In this document: piece after piece, positions 1 through 10,778 of the stretch
Layout: each line of letters begins with the position of its first letter
How positions within the stretch are numbered: position 1 is the stretch's first letter
Assembly (NCBI RefSeq): GCF_018785265.1
Contig: NZ_WQPK01000045.1
Location: 186,001-250,000, forward strand
Source: Collinsella aerofaciens
Lineage (GTDB): Bacteria > Actinomycetota > Coriobacteriia > Coriobacteriales > Coriobacteriaceae
Reading direction: 5' to 3'
DNA length: 64,000 nt
The notes under the pieces: model-generated
Told to the model about the DNA's origin: nothing
The model's database searches: none
Seen by the model: only the letters and a program-made list of their open reading frames with translations
Position numbers and translations under genes: made by a program

Positions 1-81
1 ACCCGTTTTAGGCTAAAAAGTTAACCAAGACTAACAAAATTGTTGTATTTGAATAGGATGGTGAAAGGGAGTTGCCGAAAT

Positions 82-218
82 GTCTTGATCTGTAACAACT
101 AGGGATGGAAATTGGGTCTAGGTGTTACAGATCAAGACAGGAAGAAATGGTCCTATGGGAAATCTCGATCTGTAACAGCTGACCGCCAAAATCGGCCCTT
201 CGTGTTACAGATTGAGAT
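82..218. repeat. 57-bp palindrome family, locus A (2 units)
   Basis: Two units lie at 82-138 and 162-218, 80 bp apart start to start. Each has a 16-bp left arm close to GTCTCGATCTGTAACA, a 25-nt centre and the complementary right arm. In the first unit the arms pair perfectly and carry T:A at position 5 where most other copies have C:G. In the second unit the outermost pair is A:T instead of G:C. Such paired changes point to selection for pairing or to copying of whole palindromes. The first centre also begins and ends with CTAG, which would lengthen the stem. The locus sits in the 401-nt region before gltB, which holds nothing else recognisable apart from the promoter-proximal elements listed separately. 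Confidence 0.9.
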
Positions 219-354
219 GTTTGAAGCGGTGGGCTGACGGGCCGAACCTGGGGCCCTTGTTGTCGTCCTTGAGGTCGGCGGTGTCCACTCGTAGGGCGTG
301 CGTTACGCGATTGTTTCGAAACGGGCGGGAAACACAACGGGCCGGCGATGCACC

Positions 355-376
355 TAGTATGCCTAGTCAACTGACT
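355..376 (+). promoter_or_regulatory. possible gltB promoter/operator
   Basis: A TAGTAT hexamer at 355-360 could be a -10 element, and a short palindrome AGTCAACTGACT follows at 365-376, about 25 nt before the start codon. No convincing -35 box is visible. CCTAG recurs three times between 351 and 390. This may be an operator for a nitrogen regulator, but no known consensus is matched and the call is weak. Confidence 0.22.
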
Positions 377-401
377 GTCTAACACCTAGGGGAGGATCGC
401 G

Positions 402-3400
402 ATGCAGGCAGATTCCGCTCAGCAGCAGGGCCTTTATCGCCCCGAATTCGACCACGATGCGTGTGGCATCGGCGCGCTTGCCGATATCAACGGCGAGCGC
501 CATCACCAGATTCTGGACGACGCGCTGTCCATTCTGGTCAACTTGGAGTACCGCGGCGGCACCGGACTCGAGAAGAACACCGGCGACGGCGCCGGCATCC
601 TGTTCCAGGTTCCGCATCACTTTTTCCGTAAAGAGGCTCAAAAGTGCGGCCAGATTCTGCCGGCAGAGGGCGACTATGGCGTGGCCATGCTGTTCTTCCC
701 GCAGGACGACAAGGGCGTGGAGGATGCCCGTCGCGCGTTTGAGGAGGGCTGCGCCGAGGCCGGCGTGCCGCTGCTCTTTTGGCGCGAGGTGCCCGTCGAC
801 CCGCACGACCTGGGTGAGACGGCCCGCGCCTGCATGCCTACCATCCTGCAGGCCTTTCTGGGCCGCCCCGACGACACGCCGGCGGGCGACGCCTTCGAGC
901 GCCGTCTGTATGTGTGCCGCCGCACCATCGAAAAGAAGGCCGACGCCGAGTTCGCCCTGCGCGACAAGATCTTCTACGTGTGCTCCATGAGCTCGCGCAC
1001 CATCGTGTACAAGGGCATGCTGGTCGCCACGCAGATGCGCCGCTTCTTCATCGATCTCAACGACGCCGCCGTCAAGACGGCCGTGGCGCTCGTCCACTCG
1101 CGCTACTCCACCAACACCACGCCCAGCTGGGAACGCGCGCACCCCAACCGTTTTATCATCCACAACGGCGAGATCAACACCCTCAAGGGCAACGTCAACT
1201 GGATCCGCGCCCGCGAACCCAACCTGTACAGCCCCGTGCTGCAGCACGATCTTGAGCGCGTGATGCCCATCATCAACCGCGAAGGCTCCGATTCCGCGAT
1301 TCTGGACAATGTGCTTGAGTTCCTGGTCATGAACGGTCGCCCGCTCACGCGTGCCGCGTCCATGTTGCTGCCCGAGCCGTGGGACCACAACGACAGTCTG
1401 AGTGAGGAGCGCCGCGCCTACGACGCCTACCAGTCCATGCTCATGGAGCCGTGGGATGGCCCGGCGGCCATCGCCTTTACCGACGGTCGCACGCTGGGTG
1501 CCGCCCTCGACCGTAACGGCCTGCGTCCCGCCCGCTACTATGTGACGCGCGACGGTCGCTTTATGCTGGCAAGCGAGGTGGGCACCATCGAGGTAAGCCC
1601 CGAGAACATCCTGACGAGCGGCTGCCTGGGGCCGGGCCAGATGCTCGAGGTCGACTTTGCCCGCGGCCGCGTCATCTACAACGACGAGCTGCGCGCCCGC
1701 TATGCCAAGGAAAAGCCTTACCGCGACTGGATTGCCGAGGAGACGCTGACCGTCGACGCGCTCGATAGGCCTGCCGCGGCAACGCCCGCCGAGGATACCG
1801 AGGTGCCCGCCGCCGTGCGCATGGCCAAGCTCGGGTATCACTGGGATGATGTTGACGAAGTCGTGCGTCCCATGGCCCAGCAGGGCAAGGCGCCGCTCGC
1901 CTCGATGGGTATCGATGCGCCGCTGGCCTGCCTGTCCAAGAAGACGCGCTCGTTCTTTGACTACTTCTATCAGCTGTTCGCCCAGGTCACGAACCCGCCG
2001 ATCGACGCCCTGCGCGAGCATATGGTCACTTCGACAACGCTCTACCTGGGCAACCACGGCAACTTGCTCGAGGACTCCCGTACGGCCTGCCAGCTGGTGC
2101 GCCTGGAGCGCCCGTTGCTCAACGAGGAGGAGTTCGAGCGTATCTGCGCCATCGACCGCGTGGGCTTTAAGACTCGTCGCTTCCGTGCCGTCTACCGCCG
2201 CGATGCCGGCGAGGGCGCGCTGCAGGCTGCGCTCAAGCAGCTTGCCGAGGACGTTGAGGCTACGGTCCGCGACGGTGTGAACATCGTGGTGCTGAGCGAT
2301 CGCGCCGGGGCGGGCGAGGTGCCCGTGCCGTCGCTGCTCGCCGTGGGCTGCGTGCACAACCACCTGATCCGTGCCGGCGTGCGCACCTTTGCCGATATCG
2401 TGGTGGAGTGCGGCGATGCCGTGTCTCCGCACGACTTTGCGGCGCTGGTGGGCTACTCCGCAAGCGGCATCTACCCGTACAACGCGCATGCGTGCATCCG
2501 CAATCTGGCGGCACGCGGCGACCTGGACGTGACGGCCGAGCAGGGCATCGCCAACTACAACAAGGCTGCGACCGCCGGTATCGTCTCCATCATGTCCAAA
2601 ATGGGCATCTCTACGGTTCAGAGCTACCACTCCGCGCAGATCTTCGAGGCCGTTGGCTTTACGCCGGAGTTCGTCAACGCGTACTTCGCCGGCACGGTGA
2701 GCCGTGTGGGCGGTATGGGTGTCGAGGACGTTGAGCGCGAGCAAAATGAGCGCTATGATGCCGCACTCGCCATCCTTAAGAGTCCGGCTCCCGATCAACT
2801 GCCTACGCTGGGCCTGACCAAGTGGCGCCCGCTCGGTGGCGAGGATCACCTGATCGACCCCCAGACCGTCTACCTGCTGCAGACCGCCTGCCGTGAGGAC
2901 AACTACGACACCTTTAAGGAGTACAGCGCCCGCCTGCACCGCACCGGCCGTGCCGTGCGTCTGCGTGACCTGCTGGACTTTAATGCCAACGGTCGCACGC
3001 CGGTTTCGCTCGACGAGGTGGAGCCCGCGCTCAACATCGTCCGCCGCTTTAACACCGGCGCCATGTCGTACGGTTCCATCAGCAAAGAGGCACACGAGTG
3101 CATGGCCATCGCCATGAACCGCCTGCACGGCCGTTCCAACTCCGGCGAGGGCGGCGAGGATCCGCGCCGCGAGACCCCGCTGGCTAACGGTGACTCCAAG
3201 AACTCCGCCATCAAGCAGGTGGCAAGCGCGCGCTTTGGCGTGACGAGCCGCTACCTGTGCAGCGCCTTCGAGATTCAGATCAAGATGGCCCAGGGCGCCA
3301 AGCCCGGCGAGGGCGGCCACCTGCCCGGCAAGAAGGTCTACCCCTGGATCGCCGAGGTCCGTCAGTCCACGCCCGGCATCGGCCTGATCTCGCCCCCGCC

Positions 3401-5099
3401 GCACCACGATATTTACTCTATCGAGGACCTGGCAGAGCTGATCTTTGACCTTAAGAACGCCAACCCCGGCGCACGCGTGTCGGTCAAGCTGGTCAGCGAG
3501 GCCGGTGTCGGCACCATCGCCACCGGTGTGGCCAAGGGCGCTGCCGACAAGATCTTGATCAGCGGCCATAACGGCGGCTCGGGTGCCGCGGCGCGCGATT
3601 CCATCTGGCATGCGGGCCTGCCGCTGGAGCTTGGCCTTGCCGAGGCCCAGCAGACGCTGCTGCAAAACGGCCTGCGCTCGCGCGTGGTGCTCGAGGCCGA
3701 CGGCAAGCTCATGGACGGCACCGATGTTGCCGTCGCCTGCCTGTTGGGCGCCGAGGAGTTTGGCTTTGCGACCATGCCGCTCATCTCGATGGGCTGCCTC
3801 ATGCAGCGCGACTGCCAGCAGGACACCTGCCCGGCCGGCATCGCTACGCAAAACTGCCGCCTGCGTCGCGGCTTCCGCGGCAAGCCCGAGCACGTTGAGC
3901 ACTTTATGCTCTTTGTTGCCGAGCAACTGCGCGAGGTCATGGCGAGCCTGGGCTTCCGCACCGTCGACGAGATGGTCGGCCATCCCGAGTGCTTGCGCCA
4001 GATTGAGGTCCCGGGCAACCGCAAGGCTAACCTGCTGGATCTGTCGCCCGTGCTGGCGAGCGCGACCTGTGAGTTTGGTGCCCACATCCCGGGTGCCGAC
4101 GGCCGTCACTTCCTGCCCCAGATGGCTGCGGACAGCGAGCTCGAAAAGACGCTCGACTCCACGTTGTTTGTGCCCTATACGGCCGATGCCCGTGCGCACC
4201 TGCGTCCGATTCGCTTCCGCGCCGATATCGCCAACGTCAACCGCTGCGTGGGCACCATCTTGGGCAACGCGGTGACCAAGGCGCATCCCGAGGGCCTGCC
4301 CGCCGGCTCCATCACCATCGATTGCGATGGTTCGGCCGGTCAGAGCTTTGGCGCCTTCCTGCCGCGCGGCATTACGCTCAACGTGTGCGGCGACGCCAAC
4401 GACTACTTTGGCAAGGGCCTTTCGGGCGGCGAGGTGTCGGTGCGCCCCAACCCGCATGCGACCTACAAGTTCGATGAGAACATCATCGTGGGCAACGTTG
4501 CGTTCTTTGGCGCCACGAGCGGCCGCGGCTTCATTAACGGCCTGGCAGGCCAGCGCTTTGGCGTACGCAACTCCGGTGCCACCGTGGTGGTTGAGGGCTG
4601 CGGCAACCATGGCTGCGAGTACATGACGGGCGGTCTGGCGCTTATCTTGGGCGAGGTCGGACAGAACTTCGCTGCCGGCATGACGGGCGGCGTGGCTTAT
4701 GTCTTCGATCAGTACGGCACGCTCGATGCCCGCGTGAACCACGAGAGCGTTGAGCTCAAGGCCCCGACGGCCGGCGAGCTGGCGCAGATTCGTGCGCTCA
4801 TCCAAGAGCACGTGGACGCGACGCAGAGCCCGCGCGGCATTAAGCTGCTCTACAGCTTTGAGACGATGAGCAAGCACTTTGTGAAGGTCATTCCAACCGA
4901 GTACGAGCGCGTGCTGGCGATTGTCGCCGCCGCCGAGGCCGTGGGCAAGACGCATGCGCAGGCCGAGGAGTTGGCGTTTGACATCGTGACCGGTCGCGCG
5001 AGCGCCGCGGATGTCGCTCGCTTTGATGTGGCGGGTGGTGTCGCTGGTACTGCGCCCGCCACCGCCAGCTCTGTTGCTTCGACCAAGAAGGAGGCGTAA
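402..5099 (+). CDS. gltB: glutamate synthase large subunit
   Basis: The 1565-residue product is the amidotransferase/synthase subunit that makes two glutamates from glutamine and 2-oxoglutarate. The length is usual for bacterial GltB. The N-terminal class II glutaminase domain contains DHDACGIG with the expected nucleophile at Cys21, so a 20-residue propeptide would be removed. The FMN-binding synthase domain lies at about 830-1200 and carries the 3Fe-4S cysteines Cys1132, Cys1138 and Cys1143. The glycine-rich GXGXG beta-helix follows at about 1290-1480. A GGAGG ribosome site precedes the ATG. The small subunit follows after 5 nt, so the two are surely co-expressed. It provides the cytoplasmic GOGAT arm of ammonia assimilation. 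Confidence 0.97.
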   Translation: MQADSAQQQGLYRPEFDHDACGIGALADINGERHHQILDDALSILVNLEYRGGTGLEKNTGDGAGILFQVPHHFFRKEAQKCGQILPAEGDYGVAMLFFPQDDKGVEDARRAFEEGCAEAGVPLLFWREVPVDPHDLGETARACMPTILQAFLGRPDDTPAGDAFERRLYVCRRTIEKKADAEFALRDKIFYVCSMSSRTIVYKGMLVATQMRRFFIDLNDAAVKTAVALVHSRYSTNTTPSWERAHPNRFIIHNGEINTLKGNVNWIRAREPNLYSPVLQHDLERVMPIINREGSDSAILDNVLEFLVMNGRPLTRAASMLLPEPWDHNDSLSEERRAYDAYQSMLMEPWDGPAAIAFTDGRTLGAALDRNGLRPARYYVTRDGRFMLASEVGTIEVSPENILTSGCLGPGQMLEVDFARGRVIYNDELRARYAKEKPYRDWIAEETLTVDALDRPAAATPAEDTEVPAAVRMAKLGYHWDDVDEVVRPMAQQGKAPLASMGIDAPLACLSKKTRSFFDYFYQLFAQVTNPPIDALREHMVTSTTLYLGNHGNLLEDSRTACQLVRLERPLLNEEEFERICAIDRVGFKTRRFRAVYRRDAGEGALQAALKQLAEDVEATVRDGVNIVVLSDRAGAGEVPVPSLLAVGCVHNHLIRAGVRTFADIVVECGDAVSPHDFAALVGYSASGIYPYNAHACIRNLAARGDLDVTAEQGIANYNKAATAGIVSIMSKMGISTVQSYHSAQIFEAVGFTPEFVNAYFAGTVSRVGGMGVEDVEREQNERYDAALAILKSPAPDQLPTLGLTKWRPLGGEDHLIDPQTVYLLQTACREDNYDTFKEYSARLHRTGRAVRLRDLLDFNANGRTPVSLDEVEPALNIVRRFNTGAMSYGSISKEAHECMAIAMNRLHGRSNSGEGGEDPRRETPLANGDSKNSAIKQVASARFGVTSRYLCSAFEIQIKMAQGAKPGEGGHLPGKKVYPWIAEVRQSTPGIGLISPPPHHDIYSIEDLAELIFDLKNANPGARVSVKLVSEAGVGTIATGVAKGAADKILISGHNGGSGAAARDSIWHAGLPLELGLAEAQQTLLQNGLRSRVVLEADGKLMDGTDVAVACLLGAEEFGFATMPLISMGCLMQRDCQQDTCPAGIATQNCRLRRGFRGKPEHVEHFMLFVAEQLREVMASLGFRTVDEMVGHPECLRQIEVPGNRKANLLDLSPVLASATCEFGAHIPGADGRHFLPQMAADSELEKTLDSTLFVPYTADARAHLRPIRFRADIANVNRCVGTILGNAVTKAHPEGLPAGSITIDCDGSAGQSFGAFLPRGITLNVCGDANDYFGKGLSGGEVSVRPNPHATYKFDENIIVGNVAFFGATSGRGFINGLAGQRFGVRNSGATVVVEGCGNHGCEYMTGGLALILGEVGQNFAAGMTGGVAYVFDQYGTLDARVNHESVELKAPTAGELAQIRALIQEHVDATQSPRGIKLLYSFETMSKHFVKVIPTEYERVLAIVAAAEAVGKTHAQAEELAFDIVTGRASAADVARFDVAGGVAGTAPATASSVASTKKEA

Positions 5100-5104
5100 G
5101 TGCC

Positions 5105-6586
<1,482 letters not shown>

Positions 6587-6602
6587 GGCGGCTGTTCACA
6601 AT

Positions 6603-6705
6603 TGAATCGTCAAGGGCTGTCCCCAACGGCCGGCCCAAAAGGAACGTCCCCAAGTGCCGGCAGCCGGGGACGTTCCTTATGTGTCGGCACCCAGGGACAC
6701 CCCTT
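6603..6705. repeat. GGGGACGTTCCTT hairpin element
   Basis: After gltD the sequence has a perfect 13-bp inverted repeat, AAGGAACGTCCCC at 6639-6651 and its complement at 6666-6678, with a 14-nt loop. It is flanked by further TGTCCCC and AGTGCCGG words. Very similar wording recurs at 21250-21300, so this is a dispersed element rather than a simple terminator, although it may stop transcription after gltD. The rest of the gap to 7001 (about 300 nt) holds no gene that I can support. CTCAAA/TTTGAG pairs just before the next gene. Confidence 0.75.
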
Positions 6706-7001
6706 GCGGGTTTGCGACCGATTTGTTCGTTTGTCGACGCGCGAGTGTCCATTCGGCGTCTTTTTGAGCTGTGGTCACCTGTTGTTTCTGTGGTGGCTGT
6801 GGGCATATGGCTCAAAAGGGCGGGTTGGCCGTCTATGTTTACCTGCGGTTTTATTACGGTGCGCATTTTCGGTCAAGCATCCCGTCAAGTGTTTGGTCAG
6901 CAGTTGGTTTGCAGCCGGAGGCCTATTTTGTCCGTGCTGACAGTGGCTGCCCACCCTCCTCGTAAGCTCAAATTGAGGTTCATCAGTTTGAGGAGGATGC
7001 C

Positions 7002-7709
7002 GTGACTGACCACGTTTTAGACCGAGCGCATCTGGCCGAAGCCGTTGGCAACGATATTGCCGACATGGCCCATTTTTGGATGCTGCGGAAGTTCCAATTT
7101 TTGGAGCCGGCGCGCGAGCAGTTCGAGATCATTGTCGACCCGTGGCTCGGCTATTGCACCGAGCCTTCCCAAAACGAAATCATGGCCTACAACATGGCAT
7201 TTACCGATTGGCTGCTCTTCGAGCGCCCCTATCGCCATGGCAAGACGCTGCTCGAGCTGTATGTTGATGAGCCGCCGGCATCGCTTTCGCCTGCCTCGCT
7301 CAAGCGGCTCGAGCAGGTATGCGACACGCAGTATTTCTCGCGCTTTGGCATTTTGGACAAGGATCCTGCGACTGGTATGGTCGCGCTGAAGGACACACGC
7401 ACCGACCGTCGCTTTGACGTCTACGATCCGCATATCGTGCAAAAGGAGCATTGGAGCGACGGAGCGATTGCGGTGCGCCTCGCCTGCGTCGACGATGTCT
7501 GGCTGACGGCGGGACAACTCTATCTGTATGACATCGCACGCCTGAGTGACACGGCGGTCGATGGGCCTGGTGCGGTGCATCCGGAGGACCTGCAGGATGG
7601 CTTTGACACCTCGTGCATCAGTTTCTTCTTGCGTCTGGTCCGCGACATCATGGGCGCCCAGGGGCGGTACGTAAAGTCGCTCAACATCTACGAGCAGGAG
7701 TGGGAGTAG
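7002..7709 (+). CDS. conserved hypothetical protein
   Basis: I do not recognise this 235-residue acidic soluble protein. It starts with GTG behind a strong GAGGAGG ribosome site, and its codon use matches its neighbours, so it is very likely a real gene. There is no signal peptide, membrane segment or cysteine cluster. The N-terminal half is rich in aromatic residues, and the protein ends with NIYEQEWE. It stands alone between two repeat-bearing gaps, so the context gives no functional clue. Confidence 0.8.
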   Translation: MTDHVLDRAHLAEAVGNDIADMAHFWMLRKFQFLEPAREQFEIIVDPWLGYCTEPSQNEIMAYNMAFTDWLLFERPYRHGKTLLELYVDEPPASLSPASLKRLEQVCDTQYFSRFGILDKDPATGMVALKDTRTDRRFDVYDPHIVQKEHWSDGAIAVRLACVDDVWLTAGQLYLYDIARLSDTAVDGPGAVHPEDLQDGFDTSCISFFLRLVRDIMGAQGRYVKSLNIYEQEWE

Positions 7710-7746
7710 GGGATGTGACTGGTGTCGCTCTGCTGCCCCTGACTTT

Positions 7747-7884
7747 GTCTCAATCTGTAACATCTAGCCGTCAAAACACGGTCTAACTGTTACAGATTGA
7801 GATATAGACCGACGGGGTTGAAAGAATGTCTTGATCTGTAACGGTAAGGGACCCAAAGCCCCCGTACCTGTTGCAGATCGAGAT
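7747..7884. repeat. 57-bp palindrome family, locus B (2 units)
   Basis: Units lie at 7747-7803 and 7828-7884, exactly 81 bp apart start to start, with a 24-nt spacer. The first has A:T at arm position 6 where other copies have G:C. The second keeps pairing by wobble (CTGTAACG against TGTTGCAG) and extends it into the centre, where GGTAAGGG faces CCCGTACC. This pair fills most of the 327-nt gap between the unknown gene and the amidohydrolase. Nothing else is seen there. Confidence 0.9.
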
Positions 7885-8036
7885 GTTTCGTCGACACGGC
7901 CGGAGCATTGCCACGTTGTCTCCGTTTGCCCTCGCATCTCTCTCGTCCCTCCGTTAACCGATATGTTCGACTTTAGGTCGCTGCATTAGGTGATAATGGA
8001 CAAATGTTCAAGTTAATCGTGAGGAAGGAGCTCGAT

Positions 8037-9407
8037 ATGGCGTCTGCTGATCGTTCTACGTTGTTTATCAATGCGACCATTCTGGACGGTTCGGAGCATA
8101 TGGAGCCGCAACCCGACATGGCCGTGGTCGTTGAGCGCGGTGTCATCACGTGGATGGGGCCGAGTGCTGTGGCGCAGGCGCCTGCAGGCGCCGAGGTCAT
8201 CGACCTGGCAGGTGCGTATCTCATGCCGGGCCTCATCAATATGCATGTGCATCTGTGCGGCTCGGGCAAGCCGGTTTCGGCGGGCGATGCGGGCGCGCTG
8301 ATGAAGAAGCTCGATAATCCCGTGGGCCGCGCCATCGTGCGCCACATCCTCAAAGGCAGCGCCCAACAGCAGCTGGCAAGCGGCGTGACCACGGTGCGCG
8401 GTGCAGGCGACCCGCTGTTTGCCGACATCGCAGTGCGCGATGCTATCGATGCCGGCAAGTATCAGGGTCCGCGTCTGGTGGCGCCGGGAACGGGCGTCAC
8501 GGTTCCGGGCGGCCATGGTGCGGGCTTGTTCGCCCAGGTGGCCAACAGTCCCGCCGAGGCGGCCGAACAGGTGCGCGACCTGTATGCGCGCGGTGCCGAC
8601 GTCATTAAGCTGTTCGTGACGGGCGGCGTGTTCGATGCGACCGAGGTGGGCGAGCCGGGCGTGCTGCGTATGCCGGTGGAGGTTGCCGCGGCGGCGTGCA
8701 AGGCGGCGCACGATATGGGCCTTCCGGTTATGGCTCATGTCGAGAGTACCGAGGGCGTGAAGGCCGCGCTTGAGGCCGGCGTTGATACGATTGAGCACGG
8801 CGCTCCGTTGACGCCCGAGATTCTGGAGCTGTACCGTGGCGCCGCGGGCACGCAGCTCGAGGGGCGTGCGCCCAGTGTTACCTGCACTATCAGCCCGGCG
8901 CTGCCGTTTGTATTGCTCGACCCGAAAAAGACCCATTCGACCGATACGCAAAAGAAGAACGGCGACATCGTGTGCTCGGGCATCATCGAGAGCGCCCGCG
9001 CCGCGCTGGATGCTGGCGTTAAGGTGGGGCTGGGTACGGACTCGAGCTGCCCGTTCGTGACGCAGTACGACATGTGGCGCGAGGTGGCCTATTTTGCCAA
9101 GTATGTCGGCGTGAGCAACGCCTTTGCACTGCATACAGCCACGCAGGTTAATGCCGAGCTGCTGGGGCTGGGCGGCGAGACTGGCACAATCGAGTGCGGC
9201 AAGGCCGCCGATATCCTGGTGACGCGTGAGAACCCGCTCGATGACCTGTGCGCTCTGCGTGAGCCGGTACACGTGATGTGTCGTGGCGATCTGGTACGCA
9301 AGCTCAAGGTGAAGCGTATTCCCGAGGTGGACGCCGAGCTCGACGCGATTATGGCCATGCCTGCCGAAGCGCTTGCCGAGGAGCTTGCCCGCGACGGCGT
9401 GGCGTAG
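8037..9407 (+). CDS. metal-dependent amidohydrolase (imidazolonepropionase/prolidase-like)
   Basis: The 456-residue product belongs to the amidohydrolase superfamily (TIM-barrel hydrolases with a two-metal centre). The expected ligands are visible: His70 and His72 in MHVHL, the bridging Lys191 in VIKLFVTGG, His234 in MAHVES, His254 in IEHG and the catalytic Asp335 in GLGTDSS. This pattern fits the subgroup that includes Xaa-Pro dipeptidases and imidazolonepropionase-like enzymes. The substrate cannot be told. The ATG at 8037 was chosen because AGGAAGGAG stands just before it; an in-frame ATG at 8004 has no such site. A strong terminator follows, so the gene is monocistronic. Confidence 0.88.
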   Translation: MASADRSTLFINATILDGSEHMEPQPDMAVVVERGVITWMGPSAVAQAPAGAEVIDLAGAYLMPGLINMHVHLCGSGKPVSAGDAGALMKKLDNPVGRAIVRHILKGSAQQQLASGVTTVRGAGDPLFADIAVRDAIDAGKYQGPRLVAPGTGVTVPGGHGAGLFAQVANSPAEAAEQVRDLYARGADVIKLFVTGGVFDATEVGEPGVLRMPVEVAAAACKAAHDMGLPVMAHVESTEGVKAALEAGVDTIEHGAPLTPEILELYRGAAGTQLEGRAPSVTCTISPALPFVLLDPKKTHSTDTQKKNGDIVCSGIIESARAALDAGVKVGLGTDSSCPFVTQYDMWREVAYFAKYVGVSNAFALHTATQVNAELLGLGGETGTIECGKAADILVTRENPLDDLCALREPVHVMCRGDLVRKLKVKRIPEVDAELDAIMAMPAEALAEELARDGVA

Positions 9408-9440
9408 ATGTGACAAAGGGACAGCTCCGTTGCCGCATAC

Positions 9441-9482
9441 AAAAAGCCGAGGTCTCAATACGAGGTCTCGGCTTTTATTTTG
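9441..9482 (+). terminator. rho-independent terminator
   Basis: AGCCGAG and CTCGGCT form a 12-bp stem with two wobbles at 9445-9473. A-rich sequence precedes the stem and TTTTATTTT follows it. It can serve both the amidohydrolase gene and the convergent gene ending at 9499. Confidence 0.88.
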
Positions 9483-9498
9483 TCCTATGGTGTAGCGG

Positions 9499-9972
9499 CT
9501 AGGAGCGCGTTTCCATCTTGGCGTGGCACTTGGGGCAGGTGACGCGAATCTTGCCTTTGCCCTTGGGGACGGAGAGCATCTGGCCGCAGTTGGGGCACTT
9601 GAGATATGCCGTGGTTTTGCGGCCCTTCCACATCTTCTTGGCCGTGCGCTTGGCACGCTCAAAGTCTTCCTTGCTTGTTCCAGCTGCGCGCGAGGTGCTG
9701 GCAGCAGCAGTTCCACCGCCCAAGCTGGCGACGAACTTGCCCAGGCCGGGGACGTTCGCGGTCGCGGTGACAAAGGCCGCGTTCTCCTTGCGGCGGGCGT
9801 CGACGTTTTTGGACAGGCCGCGCAGCACGCCAATCACGATTACGGCGATGGCAATCCAGCTGAGCCACTGGATGCGGACTATCGATCCGATCATTGCGAT
9901 GACGATGCCGGCAAAACCCATCACGATGGTGAGCTCATCGGCGCCATTGCGGCCTTTCATAAAGTCATTCAT
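9499..9972 (-). CDS. membrane protein with C-terminal zinc ribbon
   Basis: The 157-residue product has two hydrophobic segments (about 15-33 and 35-53), a basic linker and a C-terminal zinc ribbon with Cys126-X2-Cys129 and Cys146-X2-Cys149 (CPNCGQ and CPKCHAK). Such small two-helix proteins with a cytoplasmic zinc ribbon are common in Actinobacteria and Firmicutes and have no assigned function. The ATG at 9972 follows GAAAGG. A longer reading from 10002 would begin without a ribosome site. It is not obviously part of the copper operon upstream, because a repeat hairpin separates them. Confidence 0.8.
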   Translation of the reverse strand: MNDFMKGRNGADELTIVMGFAGIVIAMIGSIVRIQWLSWIAIAVIVIGVLRGLSKNVDARRKENAAFVTATANVPGLGKFVASLGGGTAAASTSRAAGTSKEDFERAKRTAKKMWKGRKTTAYLKCPNCGQMLSVPKGKGKIRVTCPKCHAKMETRS

Positions 9973-10027
9973 GCAAATTGCCTTTCGTTCGATATGCTGC
10001 ACGCCTTTATACCCGATTTAGAGCAAG

Positions 10028-10115
10028 GGGGACAGGTTAATCTGCACCAAGGTGATGCAAACGTGCCTGTCCCCGGAACACCAAGACGGTGCAAAGAAGT
10101 TTGTCCCCAATGCCC
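10028..10115. repeat. GGGGACAGG/CCTGTCCCC hairpin element
   Basis: GGGGACAGG at 10028-10036 pairs with its complement at 10066-10074. The interior contains GTTAATCTGCACCAA, a word that recurs at 21202-21216. Further TTTGTCCCC wording runs to 10115. The element lies in the gap between csoR and the zinc-ribbon gene. Confidence 0.75.
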
Positions 10116-10118
10116 CAA

Positions 10119-10391
10119 TTACTTGGATAGCTTGTCGACGACGCGTTCGATCTCGGCGAGCTTGGCGGCTTTGAGGTCTTCGTCGCCCGATTCGATGGCC
10201 GAGGCGACGCAGCCCTCGATATGCGCCTTGAGCACGTCGGCGTTGATGCGGGCGATGAGCGCCTGCGTTGCCATGAGTTGCGTGGAAATATCGACGCAGT
10301 AGCGGTCCTCCTCGACCATCCGCAAGATGCCGTCGATCTGGCCGCGTGCCGTCTTGAGCATGCGGGTCACCGATTTGTGGTCTGCCATCAT
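10119..10391 (-). CDS. csoR: CsoR-type copper-sensing repressor
   Basis: The 90-residue all-helical protein matches the CsoR/RcnR/FrmR family. It has the Cu(I) ligand set Cys32 (RYCVDI), His57 and Cys61 (LKAHIEGC). CsoR represses copper export genes and leaves DNA when it binds Cu(I). The start at 10391 (ATGATG) follows GAGGA; an upstream extension would run into a perfect hairpin repeat. The gene is the last of the minus-strand copA-copZ-csoR group, and a matching operator stands before copA, so the operon is probably autoregulated. Confidence 0.93.
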   Translation of the reverse strand: MMADHKSVTRMLKTARGQIDGILRMVEEDRYCVDISTQLMATQALIARINADVLKAHIEGCVASAIESGDEDLKAAKLAEIERVVDKLSK

Positions 10392-10434
10392 GGCGGGTCC
10401 TCGTTTCTGGTCGATCTTCCGGATGCCCCCGTCA

Positions 10435-10499
10435 GTTGCGGTGAAATACGGACTGTTTAAAGGCCTAGGGCGGCTCAACAGTCCGTATTTCACCGCAAC
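10435..10499. repeat. perfect 23-bp hairpin between copZ and csoR
   Basis: Twenty-three bases at 10435-10457 are repeated exactly in inverse at 10477-10499, around a 19-nt loop. The arms begin GTTGCGGTGAAATACGG. No T-run follows in either direction, so this looks like a dispersed palindromic element more than a terminator. A related GCGGTG-edged hairpin lies at 52342-52398. It could lower csoR expression relative to copA and copZ. Confidence 0.85.
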
Positions 10500-10526
10500 T
10501 TCTGAGGATTGAGTAGGCGGCGTCTG

Positions 10527-10748
10527 CTACGCGGCGGTCACGGATAGGGCGTGGAACTTCTCGCCCGCAGCCTCGACGGCGGCGGCGAGCTGCTCGGCGG
10601 TTACGGTGTCGGCGCACTCCACCTGTACGGTCTGAGTCTCGTGATCGGCATCGGCGTCGGTCACACCGGCAACGTTGAGCAGTGCCGTCTCGACGGTAGC
10701 GTCGCAGTGGCCGCACATAAGGCCGGAAGTCTTGATTGTGTATCGCAT
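10527..10748 (-). CDS. copZ: copper chaperone, HMA domain
   Basis: The 73-residue product is a single heavy-metal-associated domain. The Cu(I) site is MCGHC (Cys12 and Cys15), in a slightly altered GMxCxxC context. Such proteins carry Cu(I) to a P-type ATPase or to CsoR. The start at 10748 is fixed by AGAGGA six bases upstream. It lies between copA and csoR on the same strand. Confidence 0.9.
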   Translation of the reverse strand: MRYTIKTSGLMCGHCDATVETALLNVAGVTDADADHETQTVQVECADTVTAEQLAAAVEAAGEKFHALSVTAA

Positions 10749-10778
10749 GGGTATTCCTCTCTGTTGTGTCGGCTTTCC

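Noticed and set aside
6602-6940. Small open frames in the repeat region after gltD
   Set aside because: They start inside a dispersed palindrome, overlap each other in several frames and have no family resemblance.
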